Source of the DNA: Clostridiales bacterium
GTDB taxonomy: Bacteria > Bacillota > Clostridia > Christensenellales > Borkfalkiaceae
DNA: 64,000 nucleotides
Direction of reading: 5' to 3'
NCBI GenBank assembly: GCA_015055725.1
Contig: SVHO01000001.1
Span: 1-64,000, forward strand
The notes under the pieces are model-generated. The model did no database searches. It was not told where the DNA came from and was given only the letters and a program-made list of their open reading frames with translations. The position numbers and the translations under genes are program-made. Positions 15,462 to 23,090 of the stretch are shown here, in pieces (the first letter of the stretch is position 1; every line of letters starts with the position of its first letter).

Positions 15462-18092
15462 ATGAAGTACGTTTACTTGTTTAGTGAAGGCAACGGCAAG
15501 ATGAGAGAGCTTCTTGGTGGTAAAGGTGCAAACCTTGCGGAAATGACTAAAATCGGTCTTCCCGTTCCCCAAGGCTTTACCATTAGCACCGAAGCTTGCA
15601 CAAGATATTATGAAGACGGAAAGCAAATCGGTGACGATATCATGGCTGAAATCATGGAGAATATCGTTAAAATGGAAGAAATTACGGGTAAAAAATTCGG
15701 CGACCTTGAAAACCCGTTATTAGTATCAGTTCGTTCAGGCGCAAGAGCATCAATGCCTGGTATGATGGATACGATACTTAACCTTGGTTTAAACGAACAA
15801 GTTGTTGAAGTTATGGCTGAAAAGTCTGGCAACGCAAGATGGGCTTACGACTGCTACAGAAGATTTATTCAAATGTATTCTGACGTAGTTATGGAAGTTG
15901 GTAAAAAATACTTTGAACAACTTATTGATAAAATGAAAGAAGAAAAGGGCGTTAAGCTTGACGTTGAACTTTCTGCTGACGACCTTAAAGAACTTGCAAA
16001 TCAATTCAAAGCTGAATACAAATCAAAACTTGGAACTGATTTCCCAACCGACCCCAAGGAACAACTTATCGGTGCGGTTAAAGCCGTTTTCCGTTCTTGG
16101 GACAACCCCCGTGCAAACGTTTATCGCCGTGATAACGATATTCCTTATAGCTGGGGTACTGCCGTTAACGTTCAAGCAATGGCTTTCGGTAATATGGGTG
16201 ACGATTGCGGTACTGGTGTTGCGTTTACGCGTGACCCTGCAACCGGTGAAAAGAAACTTATGGGTGAATTCTTAACCAACGCACAAGGTGAAGACGTTGT
16301 TGCTGGTGTTCGCACGCCAATGCCTATCGCTCAAATGGCTGAAAAATTCCCTGAAGCGTTCGCTCAATTTGAAAAGGTTTGCCAAATCCTTGAAGACCAC
16401 TATAGAGATATGCAAGATATGGAATTTACCGTTGAACACGGAAAACTCTATATGCTTCAAACGAGAAACGGTAAGCGTACTGCTGCCGCTGCTCTCAAAA
16501 TCGCTTGCGACTTAGTTGACGAAGGTATGATTGATGAAAAGCAAGCAGTTCTTATGATTGACCCAAGAAACCTTGACACTCTTTTGCACCCGCAATTCGA
16601 TGCTAAGGCATTGAAGTCTGCTGAGCCTATGGCTCGCGCGCTCGGCGCATCACCTGGTGCTGCTTGTGGTAAAATCGTTTTCACCGCTGAAGATGCAAAG
16701 ACTTGGAAAGAAAGAAACGAAAAAGTTATTCTCGTTCGTTTGGAAACTTCGCCTGAAGACATTGAAGGTATGAAAGCTTCTCAAGGTATCTTAACCGCAC
16801 GTGGTGGTATGACTTCTCACGCTGCCGTTGTTGCTCGTGGTATGGGTACTTGTTGTGTTTCTGGTTGCTCTGCAATCACCGATTTTGATGAAGACAACAA
16901 AACGTTCGTTCTTTCAGGCAAAACCTATAAGGAAGGCGACGTAATTTCTATCGACGGTTCAACCGGTAATATTTACGACGGAGAAATCCCCACCGTTGAC
17001 GCAACTATTTCAGGCGACTTCGGCAGAATTATGGCTTGGGCTGATAAATATAGAGTTCTTGGCGTTCGCACTAACGCAGACACTCCTAAGGATGCTTCAA
17101 AAGCACGTGAACTCGGCGCAGAAGGTATCGGCCTTTGCCGTACTGAACACATGTTCTTCGAAGGCAACAGAATTGATGCTTTCCGTGAAATGATTTGTTC
17201 TGACACGGTTGAAGCAAGGGAAAAAGCACTTGATAAAATTCTTCCCATGCAACAAGGCGACTTTGAAAAACTTTATGAAGCACTTGAAGGAAACCCTGTG
17301 ACAATCCGTTTCCTTGACCCACCGCTTCACGAATTCGTTCCTACTTCGGAATACGATATCGAACAACTTGCTAAAGCTCAAAATAAGACAACCGCTCAAA
17401 TCAAAGCGATTATCTCAAGCTTGCACGAAGCAAACCCAATGATGGGTCACCGTGGTTGCCGTCTTACCGTGACGTATCCTGAAATTGCAAAAATGCAAAC
17501 TAAGGCTGTTATCCGTGCGGCTATCAACGTTCAAAACAGACACCCCGATTGGAAAGTAGTTCCAGAAATTATGATTCCACTTGTTGGCGAAGTTAAAGAA
17601 CTTAAATACGTTAAAGAAATAGTCGTTGCAACTGCAAACGCTGAAATTGCAAACGCAAAATCAGACCTTAAGTATGAAGTTGGAACGATGATTGAAATTC
17701 CAAGAGCTTGCATCACCGCTGATGAAATCGCTAAAGAAGCAGAATTCTTCTGCTTTGGTACTAACGACTTAACTCAAATGACTTACGGCTTTAGCCGTGA
17801 CGACGCAGGCAAATTCCTTAACGCTTATTACGACACTAAGATTTTTGAAAACGACCCGTTCGCAAAAATCGACCAAAACGGTGTTGGTAAGTTGATGGAT
17901 ATGGCTGTTAAGTTTGGTCGTAGCGTTCGCGAAAACATGCACTGCGGTATTTGTGGTGAACACGGTGGTGACCCCTCATCAATCGAATTCTGCCACAAGA
18001 TTGGTCTTTCTTACGTTTCATGCTCACCTTTCCGCGTACCTATTGCAAGGCTCGCAGCAGCACAAGCACAACTTAAAAACCCAAGAAACTAA
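15462..18092 (+). CDS. ppdK: Pyruvate, phosphate dikinase
   Basis: 876 residues, full length. It interconverts PEP + AMP + PPi and pyruvate + ATP + Pi, serving PPi-based glycolysis or gluconeogenesis in anaerobes. The N-terminal ATP-grasp domain (about 1-340) has GGKGANLAEM; the swivelling phosphohistidine domain has H453 in GGMTSHAAVVARGMG; the C-terminal TIM barrel (from about 515) carries LCRTEHMFF and C831 in HCGICGEHGGD, matching the catalytic Cys of clostridial PPDK. Strongly biased codon usage and a consensus ribosome site suggest high expression. It is monocistronic: own promoter and terminator. Confidence 0.98.
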   Translation: MKYVYLFSEGNGKMRELLGGKGANLAEMTKIGLPVPQGFTISTEACTRYYEDGKQIGDDIMAEIMENIVKMEEITGKKFGDLENPLLVSVRSGARASMPGMMDTILNLGLNEQVVEVMAEKSGNARWAYDCYRRFIQMYSDVVMEVGKKYFEQLIDKMKEEKGVKLDVELSADDLKELANQFKAEYKSKLGTDFPTDPKEQLIGAVKAVFRSWDNPRANVYRRDNDIPYSWGTAVNVQAMAFGNMGDDCGTGVAFTRDPATGEKKLMGEFLTNAQGEDVVAGVRTPMPIAQMAEKFPEAFAQFEKVCQILEDHYRDMQDMEFTVEHGKLYMLQTRNGKRTAAAALKIACDLVDEGMIDEKQAVLMIDPRNLDTLLHPQFDAKALKSAEPMARALGASPGAACGKIVFTAEDAKTWKERNEKVILVRLETSPEDIEGMKASQGILTARGGMTSHAAVVARGMGTCCVSGCSAITDFDEDNKTFVLSGKTYKEGDVISIDGSTGNIYDGEIPTVDATISGDFGRIMAWADKYRVLGVRTNADTPKDASKARELGAEGIGLCRTEHMFFEGNRIDAFREMICSDTVEAREKALDKILPMQQGDFEKLYEALEGNPVTIRFLDPPLHEFVPTSEYDIEQLAKAQNKTTAQIKAIISSLHEANPMMGHRGCRLTVTYPEIAKMQTKAVIRAAINVQNRHPDWKVVPEIMIPLVGEVKELKYVKEIVVATANAEIANAKSDLKYEVGTMIEIPRACITADEIAKEAEFFCFGTNDLTQMTYGFSRDDAGKFLNAYYDTKIFENDPFAKIDQNGVGKLMDMAVKFGRSVRENMHCGICGEHGGDPSSIEFCHKIGLSYVSCSPFRVPIARLAAAQAQLKNPRN

Positions 18093-18103
18093 TAGAAAAG
18101 TTT

Positions 18104-18146
18104 TAATAAAAAGCCGATGGCGTTCGCCATCGGCTTTTTGTGTTGT
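18104..18146 (+). repeat. Left 43-bp direct repeat containing the ppdK terminator
   Basis: A perfect 43-bp copy of 21361-21403. It contains an intrinsic terminator: a 9-bp stem at 18113-18121 with 18126-18134 around GTTC, A-run before and T-run after. The two copies bracket the AT-rich island. The repeat ends with TGTTGT. Confidence 0.95.
18113..18139 (+). terminator. Intrinsic terminator of ppdK
   Basis: GCCGATGGC (18113-18121) with GCCATCGGC (18126-18134) and TTTTT. Confidence 0.93.
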
Positions 18147-18195
18147 TATATTTAAGACGAAAAAGCATAATAAAGTATTCTTAAAATGCTAACTA

Positions 18196-18209
18196 TCCCA
18201 AATTTAGGA
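18196..18209. promoter_or_regulatory. Candidate island operator, left copy
   Basis: TCCCAAATTTAGGA, a 13/14 match to the perfect palindrome TCCCAAATTTGGGA at 21011-21024. It lies just upstream of a TATTAT -10-like box (18222-18227) and of the ATPase gene, so binding would cover the -35 area. Confidence 0.5.
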
Positions 18210-18248
18210 CATCAAACTTTGTATTATAAAACAAAAAAGGAGAAATTT

Positions 18249-18935
18249 ATGGATAGAATTTATACGGGTTTTGAAAGTTTGGACAAACACTTAAAAATTT
18301 GTAAAGGCGATTTAGTTGTAATAGGTGGTAATCCAGCGATAGGTAAAACGTGTTTAATGTGCTCTATGATAGAAAGAACTATGGCGAAACAAAAAATTTT
18401 ATTTTTCACTATGCAAACAAATAAGCATAAGGCTATTGATAGAATTAGTGTTTTAAGTTGTGATAATAGTACATTATGGATTTATGAAAGTATTGATAAT
18501 TTTGAAAAATTATTATATAAAATTATGGAGCATAAAGATAATTTTGGAGTTGACGTGATTTATATTGATAATTTTGAAGATTTTTTAATTTATTCAAATT
18601 GTTATGAAAAAGAACTCGTGTTAAAGCTTTTAGATTTGGCAAAAAAACTTAAAATTGCAATAATTGTTAGCGACGTTACGTATTGGATTGATAGAAGGCG
18701 TTCGATATATAGGCATTTAAGGCATAAAGAATTTATAAAATATGCCGATAAAATCATAACGATAAATCGCCCTGATAGAACTGCAACAGAAAAAGAAATT
18801 AGAGACGGGTTGGTGGAAAAATATGTTGCTGAAATTAGAATTGATAAAGACTTGGATGAATATTACAGTCCTTGGATAAATTTAAAATTTGATAACAATT
18901 CTTTAACTTTTAATGAAATTCCTAAAACGCCTTGA
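18249..18935 (+). CDS. DnaB/RecA-fold ATPase-like protein (single domain)
   Basis: 228 residues from ATG 18249, which has an AAAGGAG site; the longer upstream reading has none. A RecA-like core resembles the C-terminal domain of replicative helicase DnaB: Walker A GNPAIGKT (27-34), Walker B VIYID ending at D107, a DnaB-like RRRSIYRHLRHKE segment and a final IRIDKDLDEYYSPWINLKFDNNSLTF like the DnaB end. The DnaB N-terminal domain and linker are absent. After strand 2, where DnaB has SLEM with the catalytic Glu, this protein has FTMQT, a Gln at that place. Strongly AT-rich codon use unlike neighbours. Probably a mobile-element or defence ATPase; role unknown. Confidence 0.65.
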   Translation: MDRIYTGFESLDKHLKICKGDLVVIGGNPAIGKTCLMCSMIERTMAKQKILFFTMQTNKHKAIDRISVLSCDNSTLWIYESIDNFEKLLYKIMEHKDNFGVDVIYIDNFEDFLIYSNCYEKELVLKLLDLAKKLKIAIIVSDVTYWIDRRRSIYRHLRHKEFIKYADKIITINRPDRTATEKEIRDGLVEKYVAEIRIDKDLDEYYSPWINLKFDNNSLTFNEIPKTP

Positions 18936-18968
18936 ATTATTGCGACAATTTTGGTATAATAATTATAC
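18932..18968 (+). promoter_or_regulatory. Promoter and palindromic operator of the WYL regulator gene
   Basis: TTGAAT (18932-18937), a 17-base spacer, TATAAT (18955-18960). The -10 sits in the perfect 15-bp palindrome GTATAATAATTATAC (18954-18968), a likely site for (auto)repression. Confidence 0.55.
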
Positions 18969-18983
18969 TAAAATAAAGGCGAT

Positions 18984-19973
18984 ATGGAAATGGAAAGTTT
19001 TGAACCAAAAAAGTTGGCGTTAATTAGAGTTTTGCAAATTTTAGAAAAGCATAGCGACTGTGAACATCCAATAAAGCACGATAAAATAGTTGACCTTTTA
19101 GAGAGCGAATACGGGCTTACAATTGAAAGAAAGGCAATCGGCAGAAATATATCGCTACTTAATGAAGCGGGATATGATATTGAAACTACAAAAAAAGGCT
19201 CTTATCTTGCCGAACGCACGTTTGAAGATAGCGAACTAAAACTCTTAATAGACGGTGTTTTATCAAGTAAACACATTACGCCCAAGCAATCGAAAGAGTT
19301 AATTGAAAAACTTTGTGGTCAGGCGAATAAGTATTTCAAAAAGCACGTTAAAAATATCTATTCGGTGCAAGACTGGAATAAAACTGAAAACGTTGCCGTT
19401 TTTTATAACATTGAAATTATTGACGAAGCCATTGAAACGGACAAACAAATCAAGTTTGATTATAATAAGTACGGCGCAGATAAGAAAATGCACCGAAGTG
19501 CAATTCACACGGTTAGTCCTTATCAAATGATATTGCATAATCAACGCTATTATTTAATGGGGTATAATGAAAAATGGCAACATATTCAGTATTACCGTAT
19601 GGACAGGATTACCGATATTGAACTTATAGATAAAAATCGAACGCCGTTAAAATCAATTAACGGTTTTGAAAGTGGAATTGATTATAAACGATTTTCTTCT
19701 TCAATGCCGTATATGTTTTACGATGAACCACAAGTGGTTGAATTTATTGCAGACGGTTGGGCGATTGACCAAATTATAGACTGGTTTGGTAAAGATATTA
19801 AGATAGAAGAGCGAGAAGACGGACGTTTTTTAATTAAGGTTAAAGCAAGTATAAATGCAATGGAATACTGGTCAATGCAATACATGAACGCCGTTGAAAT
19901 TTTATCACCATTAGAATTAAGAGAACGAATAAAGAAAAATGTTCAAGTCGCAAACGAGAAATATAAGGATTAA
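18984..19973 (+). CDS. WYL-domain transcriptional regulator
   Basis: 329 residues. An N-terminal winged helix-turn-helix (about 9-70, LALIRVLQILEKHSDCEHPIKHDKIVDLL in part; IERKAIGRNISLLNEAGYDIE) is followed by a WYL domain (about 140-225: IKFDYNKYG, TVSPYQMILHNQRYYLMGYNE, QYYRMDRITDIELID) and a C-terminal WCX-like extension ending KNVQVANEKYKD. WYL proteins sense nucleotides or nucleic acids and often control phage-defence loci. AAAGG precedes ATG 18984; ATG 18990 is possible. It sits between the ATPase and nuclease genes and is the natural candidate to bind one of the island palindromes. Confidence 0.88.
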   Translation: MEMESFEPKKLALIRVLQILEKHSDCEHPIKHDKIVDLLESEYGLTIERKAIGRNISLLNEAGYDIETTKKGSYLAERTFEDSELKLLIDGVLSSKHITPKQSKELIEKLCGQANKYFKKHVKNIYSVQDWNKTENVAVFYNIEIIDEAIETDKQIKFDYNKYGADKKMHRSAIHTVSPYQMILHNQRYYLMGYNEKWQHIQYYRMDRITDIELIDKNRTPLKSINGFESGIDYKRFSSSMPYMFYDEPQVVEFIADGWAIDQIIDWFGKDIKIEEREDGRFLIKVKASINAMEYWSMQYMNAVEILSPLELRERIKKNVQVANEKYKD

Positions 19974-19984
19974 GGAGAAATAAA

Positions 19985-21010
19985 ATGAGTCAATTTGTTT
20001 ATTTTCAAAAGTATCACGGGAAAGAGAATGTGCACTCTAGCAACGTCTTATATATGTTGCAGAAAGTATATTACTATAATCCTAGAAAATTTTATAAGTT
20101 TTTAGAAGAGCTTTTGGAGTCTGAAGAGCCCGATAATTGGATACTACAATTTAAGACACAAGAAAAACACGCTAAAGGTGTGACGGATTTTAGTATTATA
20201 CAAAAATCATTTAAGATAGTTGTGGAAGCTAAAGAAAAGTATAATCACTTCGATATTACACAAATTGAAAGACACTTGGAGGCACTTAAAAACGAATCTA
20301 TAGAGAACAAGATTCTTTTGACTCTTGCCCCATTTGAGAATGACCAAAATGTTTTTCTAAGCCTTAAGCAAAAGCATAAAGAAATAATATTTTTAGCGAT
20401 AACATATAAACAGCTATATGAAAAATTATTAAGTGTTATAGATGAAATGAGAGATTATGAACTAAAAGACATGGTTGAGGAATTTTATGAATATTGTAAT
20501 GCCGAAGATTTAATTGATGAAACGGACGATACAATCATGGTTCGTCTTGCTGGTTCAACAATTGACTTTAATATAAAAGAAGAGAATAGGATTTATTATG
20601 ATAAGGCGGGGGGAAAGTACTCTGGTTTTAGATATATTGGTTTATATAATAACAAAAGCGTAAAATATGTAGGAAAAGTAGTTATGATTGTTGAAGCAAG
20701 ACTCGAAAATCAAGAAATTCAATGTGAATTAAAATATTCAAAAAATGGGAAAATTGATGAAAATACATTAAAACGCATAAAGAACGCAATGGATAATCAA
20801 GCACAGCTATATGATAATACAGATATTCCACATTACTATTACCTTGTAGATAAATTTTGTCCTATTGAAAATTTTACAAAGAAAAGCAATAGAGCACTAT
20901 ATGGCAAGAAGAAGTTCTTTTTAAGAGATTTGGGCTTAAATCCAAATGCTGAAGTTGAAGAAATTGCAGAAAAAATGAAAAATAGATTTTGGGAGGACTT
21001 GCCTTTTTAA
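19985..21010 (+). CDS. PD-(D/E)XK nuclease-like protein
   Basis: 341 residues, not assignable to a named family. The N-terminal third has the motif pattern of PD-(D/E)XK enzymes: E14-N-V-H-S-S-N helix, then T-D68-F-S, 12 residues, E81-A-K83 (D...ExK). The next section (IEKxx...LTLAPF, IIFLAITYKQLYEKL) is the usual alternating strand/helix continuation. The C-terminal half (about 180-330) is beta-rich with an unknown fold and ends WEDLPF. AAGGAG precedes the ATG 11 bases after the WYL gene, so the two are co-transcribed. A restriction or anti-phage effector is plausible; no methyltransferase partner is present. Confidence 0.65.
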   Translation: MSQFVYFQKYHGKENVHSSNVLYMLQKVYYYNPRKFYKFLEELLESEEPDNWILQFKTQEKHAKGVTDFSIIQKSFKIVVEAKEKYNHFDITQIERHLEALKNESIENKILLTLAPFENDQNVFLSLKQKHKEIIFLAITYKQLYEKLLSVIDEMRDYELKDMVEEFYEYCNAEDLIDETDDTIMVRLAGSTIDFNIKEENRIYYDKAGGKYSGFRYIGLYNNKSVKYVGKVVMIVEARLENQEIQCELKYSKNGKIDENTLKRIKNAMDNQAQLYDNTDIPHYYYLVDKFCPIENFTKKSNRALYGKKKFFLRDLGLNPNAEVEEIAEKMKNRFWEDLPF

Positions 21011-21024
21011 TCCCAAATTTGGGA
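21011..21024. promoter_or_regulatory. Candidate island operator, right copy
   Basis: Perfect 14-bp palindrome TCCCAAATTTGGGA directly after the nuclease stop codon and upstream of the two small genes. It shares 13 of 14 bases with 18196-18209. Confidence 0.55.
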
Positions 21025-21070
21025 TAATAAATATGTTAAACTCTTCTTGTAAAACGCAAGGGGAGTTTTT

Positions 21071-21184
21071 ATGAAAAAAGGGAACGAGAAGAAAAAATTT
21101 TTAGATTTTTTAAGTGGTTTTGCAATTGGTTATTTTATAACTGATTTTATATTTTCATTATTTATACCAAGAAAAAAGAAATAA
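21071..21184 (+). CDS. Small single-span membrane protein in the island
   Basis: 37 residues. A Lys-rich start (MKKGNEKKK), one hydrophobic helix (about 11-31, DFLSGFAIGYFITDFIFSLFI) and a basic end (PRKKK). AAGGGGAG lies 8 bases before the ATG. Unknown function. Tiny membrane proteins next to a nuclease and regulator can be toxins or defence effectors, but nothing here proves that. Confidence 0.55.
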   Translation: MKKGNEKKKFLDFLSGFAIGYFITDFIFSLFIPRKKK

Positions 21185-21198
21185 AAGGAGAAGAGAGA

Positions 21199-21363
21199 GT
21201 GAAAACGTTTATAATTAAGTATTATTTAACGGAAAGTGCATACAGAATTGGTATACCTGCTTTTACTGAAACTTATAGGGGTGATAGAAATTCGGCAGTG
21301 AATTGGGCTCAAAACAAAGTAAGGACATCTAATTTTAAGTTTTACGATATTCAAGAAAAATAA
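21199..21363 (+). CDS. Small island protein of 54 residues, unknown
   Basis: Starts at GTG 21199 with AAAAGGAG 8 bases upstream. Sequence KTFIIKYYLTESAYRIGIPAF, then TETYRGDRNSAVNWAQNKV suggests a small alpha/beta protein similar in pattern to short phage or mobile-element hypotheticals. Its TAA stop is the first codon of the right-hand 43-bp repeat, so the gene ends exactly on the repeat boundary. Confidence 0.6.
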   Translation: MKTFIIKYYLTESAYRIGIPAFTETYRGDRNSAVNWAQNKVRTSNFKFYDIQEK

Positions 21364-21403
21364 TAAAAAGCCGATGGCGTTCGCCATCGGCTTTTTGTGT
21401 TGT
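21361..21403 (+). repeat. Right 43-bp direct repeat with terminator
   Basis: Identical over 43 bases to 18104-18146. It contains the same terminator (stem 21370-21378 with 21383-21391, then TTTTT). It closes the island and would also terminate the small-gene transcript. Confidence 0.95.
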
Positions 21404-21465
21404 GCTTCTTTTATAATAGATAAAATAGGCGTGAATTATGCGGGAGTTTTAGCATATAATTTATT

Positions 21466-22482
21466 ATGTTAAATAAAGCAATAATCGACCTTAATAAACT
21501 TATAAAAAACGCAAAGGCAGTCAAAAGTAAACTTAATAACGGCGTTAAATTTTGCGCTGTGGTTAAAGCAGATGCGTACGGGCACGGTGCATGTGAAATT
21601 TCAAACGCACTTTATCCTTACGTTGACGCTTTTGCCGTTGCGCTTGCAGAAGAAGGGGTACAGCTTCGCCGAGCGGGGATAGATAAACCTATAATTTGTT
21701 TAAATCCACCTTTTAATAAAGATGCGCGCCTTTTTGTTGAATATAATTTGACCGCAACCGTTTATACGCGCGAGCATTTAGACCTTTTAGAAGAGTGGGC
21801 AAAAAAAGTGAACGGGCGAGCATGCGTTCACGTTAAAGTTAACACGGGCATGAATAGGCAAGGAATAGACGTTGGCACGCAATTAAAAGATTTTTTGGAT
21901 TATTTGGTGCGTAAAAAGCGGGTGGTTTTAGACGGCTTATATTCACACTTGTCTTGTCCGGAGAATAAAAAAAGGTTAAAGTTTCAGGTAAATAAATTTT
22001 TAGTTGCAAAAAAACTTATTAAGGGTTATAATAATAATGCAACTTGTCACTTATCGGCAAGCGGTGGTTTTTTATCTGGCGTGCAAGAAGATATGGTGCG
22101 CATTGGAATTTTGCTTTACGGTTACAAACCTTTTAAAAGCGATAAAATTCACGTTGAGCCTATAATGAAAGTTTACGCACCCGTGCTTTGCAAAAGGCGG
22201 TTAAAAAAAGGCGAAAGCGCGCTTTACGGCGTGTGTAAAAGCAAAAAGGCGCAAACGATATCGCTAATTAGATACGGCTATGCCGACGGACTTTTTAGGG
22301 CGCGCGTTAAGGGGCAATTCAACAATCGCTGTATGGATATAACGGCGATTACTGAAAACGTTAACGGAAAATATTGCTTAGTTATTAAAGATGCGGAAAA
22401 AATCGCTAAGCGGTATAAAACGATAAATTACGAAATATTAACCAAGTGTGCCGTTCGCGCACAAAAAATTTACATAAGGTGA
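21466..22482 (+). CDS. alr: Alanine racemase
   Basis: 338 residues; the PLP enzyme makes D-Ala for peptidoglycan. PLP lysine K34 is in VVKADAYGHG. A barrel domain (about 1-215, with KVNTGMNRQG, LYSHLSCPE, HLSASGGF) is followed by the C-terminal beta domain with the ALYGVCKS catalytic-Tyr region and GYADGLFR. It is slightly shorter than average (about 370). No SD precedes the ATG. A TATAAT (21455-21460) ends 5 bases before it, so a leaderless mRNA is likely. The terminal part overlaps a spurious extension of the next gene. Confidence 0.95.
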   Translation: MLNKAIIDLNKLIKNAKAVKSKLNNGVKFCAVVKADAYGHGACEISNALYPYVDAFAVALAEEGVQLRRAGIDKPIICLNPPFNKDARLFVEYNLTATVYTREHLDLLEEWAKKVNGRACVHVKVNTGMNRQGIDVGTQLKDFLDYLVRKKRVVLDGLYSHLSCPENKKRLKFQVNKFLVAKKLIKGYNNNATCHLSASGGFLSGVQEDMVRIGILLYGYKPFKSDKIHVEPIMKVYAPVLCKRRLKKGESALYGVCKSKKAQTISLIRYGYADGLFRARVKGQFNNRCMDITAITENVNGKYCLVIKDAEKIAKRYKTINYEILTKCAVRAQKIYIR

Positions 22483-22487
22483 AAAAA

Positions 22488-23090
22488 ATGAAATACTATT
22501 TAAAACAAACGTTTATCCCCGTTATGTATTTGATTTTCATGACGATGATTGCTTTCAGTATCTTGCTGATTGGTGACGATTTAATGTGGCTAAAAATTGT
22601 TTTATTGCTACTTAATATCGCTCTTTACTGCTCGCTTGTGGGTGCGATTTCCTATAAAGAAGGAGAGTTTGCATTAACCACGCGCGTTGCTAACGACGTT
22701 GAACGCAGAAACATTATTAGAACAGGTGAAGACCTACCTTTAAAACTTCACGAAGAATATAAGGTTTGGAAAGGATTTTTCTTCGGTTTTTTGGCTTGTG
22801 TGCCTTTAATCGTTATGATGATTATCCACACCATTTTATATTTTGCAATGGGTCCGCAATATGACGTTTGTGGAAGAGTTTCAAGTTTTATTTATATGGC
22901 GTTTGCATCTTTAGCGCAGATAAGTAGTGAAGTTGAAATTCAACAATGGCACTATTACTTTACTCTTATATCAGTTCCTATCATAATGATTACAACGGGT
23001 GTTCCTTACATTTTCGGCGCGAGAAAAATTCAACGCCAACAAGATAGAATTAAGGAAAAACACCGCCAAATTTATGGAGAAGACGATTGA
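22488..23090 (+). CDS. Polytopic membrane protein, unknown
   Basis: 200 residues from ATG 22488 (AAGGTGA site 4-10 bases upstream; a start at 22446 would lie inside alr). Transmembrane segments at about 7-28, 33-54, 95-118 and 155-178, with a charged cytoplasmic stretch between the second and third and a basic tail (RKIQRQQDRIKEKHRQIYGEDD, in part). Not recognised. It lies between alr and rsmD and overlaps the rsmD start (TTGA), so it is translationally coupled. Confidence 0.75.
   Translation: MKYYLKQTFIPVMYLIFMTMIAFSILLIGDDLMWLKIVLLLLNIALYCSLVGAISYKEGEFALTTRVANDVERRNIIRTGEDLPLKLHEEYKVWKGFFFGFLACVPLIVMMIIHTILYFAMGPQYDVCGRVSSFIYMAFASLAQISSEVEIQQWHYYFTLISVPIIMITTGVPYIFGARKIQRQQDRIKEKHRQIYGEDD

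Noticed and set aside
18113-18139. Fluoride riboswitch (the GATGGCGTTCGCC string resembles its conserved core)
   Set aside because: It is a simple perfect hairpin followed by T-run directly after ppdK, present twice as part of the 43-bp repeat, with no pseudoknot partner sequence.
18104-21403. Insertion sequence or composite transposon
   Set aside because: No transposase, no terminal inverted repeats; only a 43-bp direct repeat which is a terminator.
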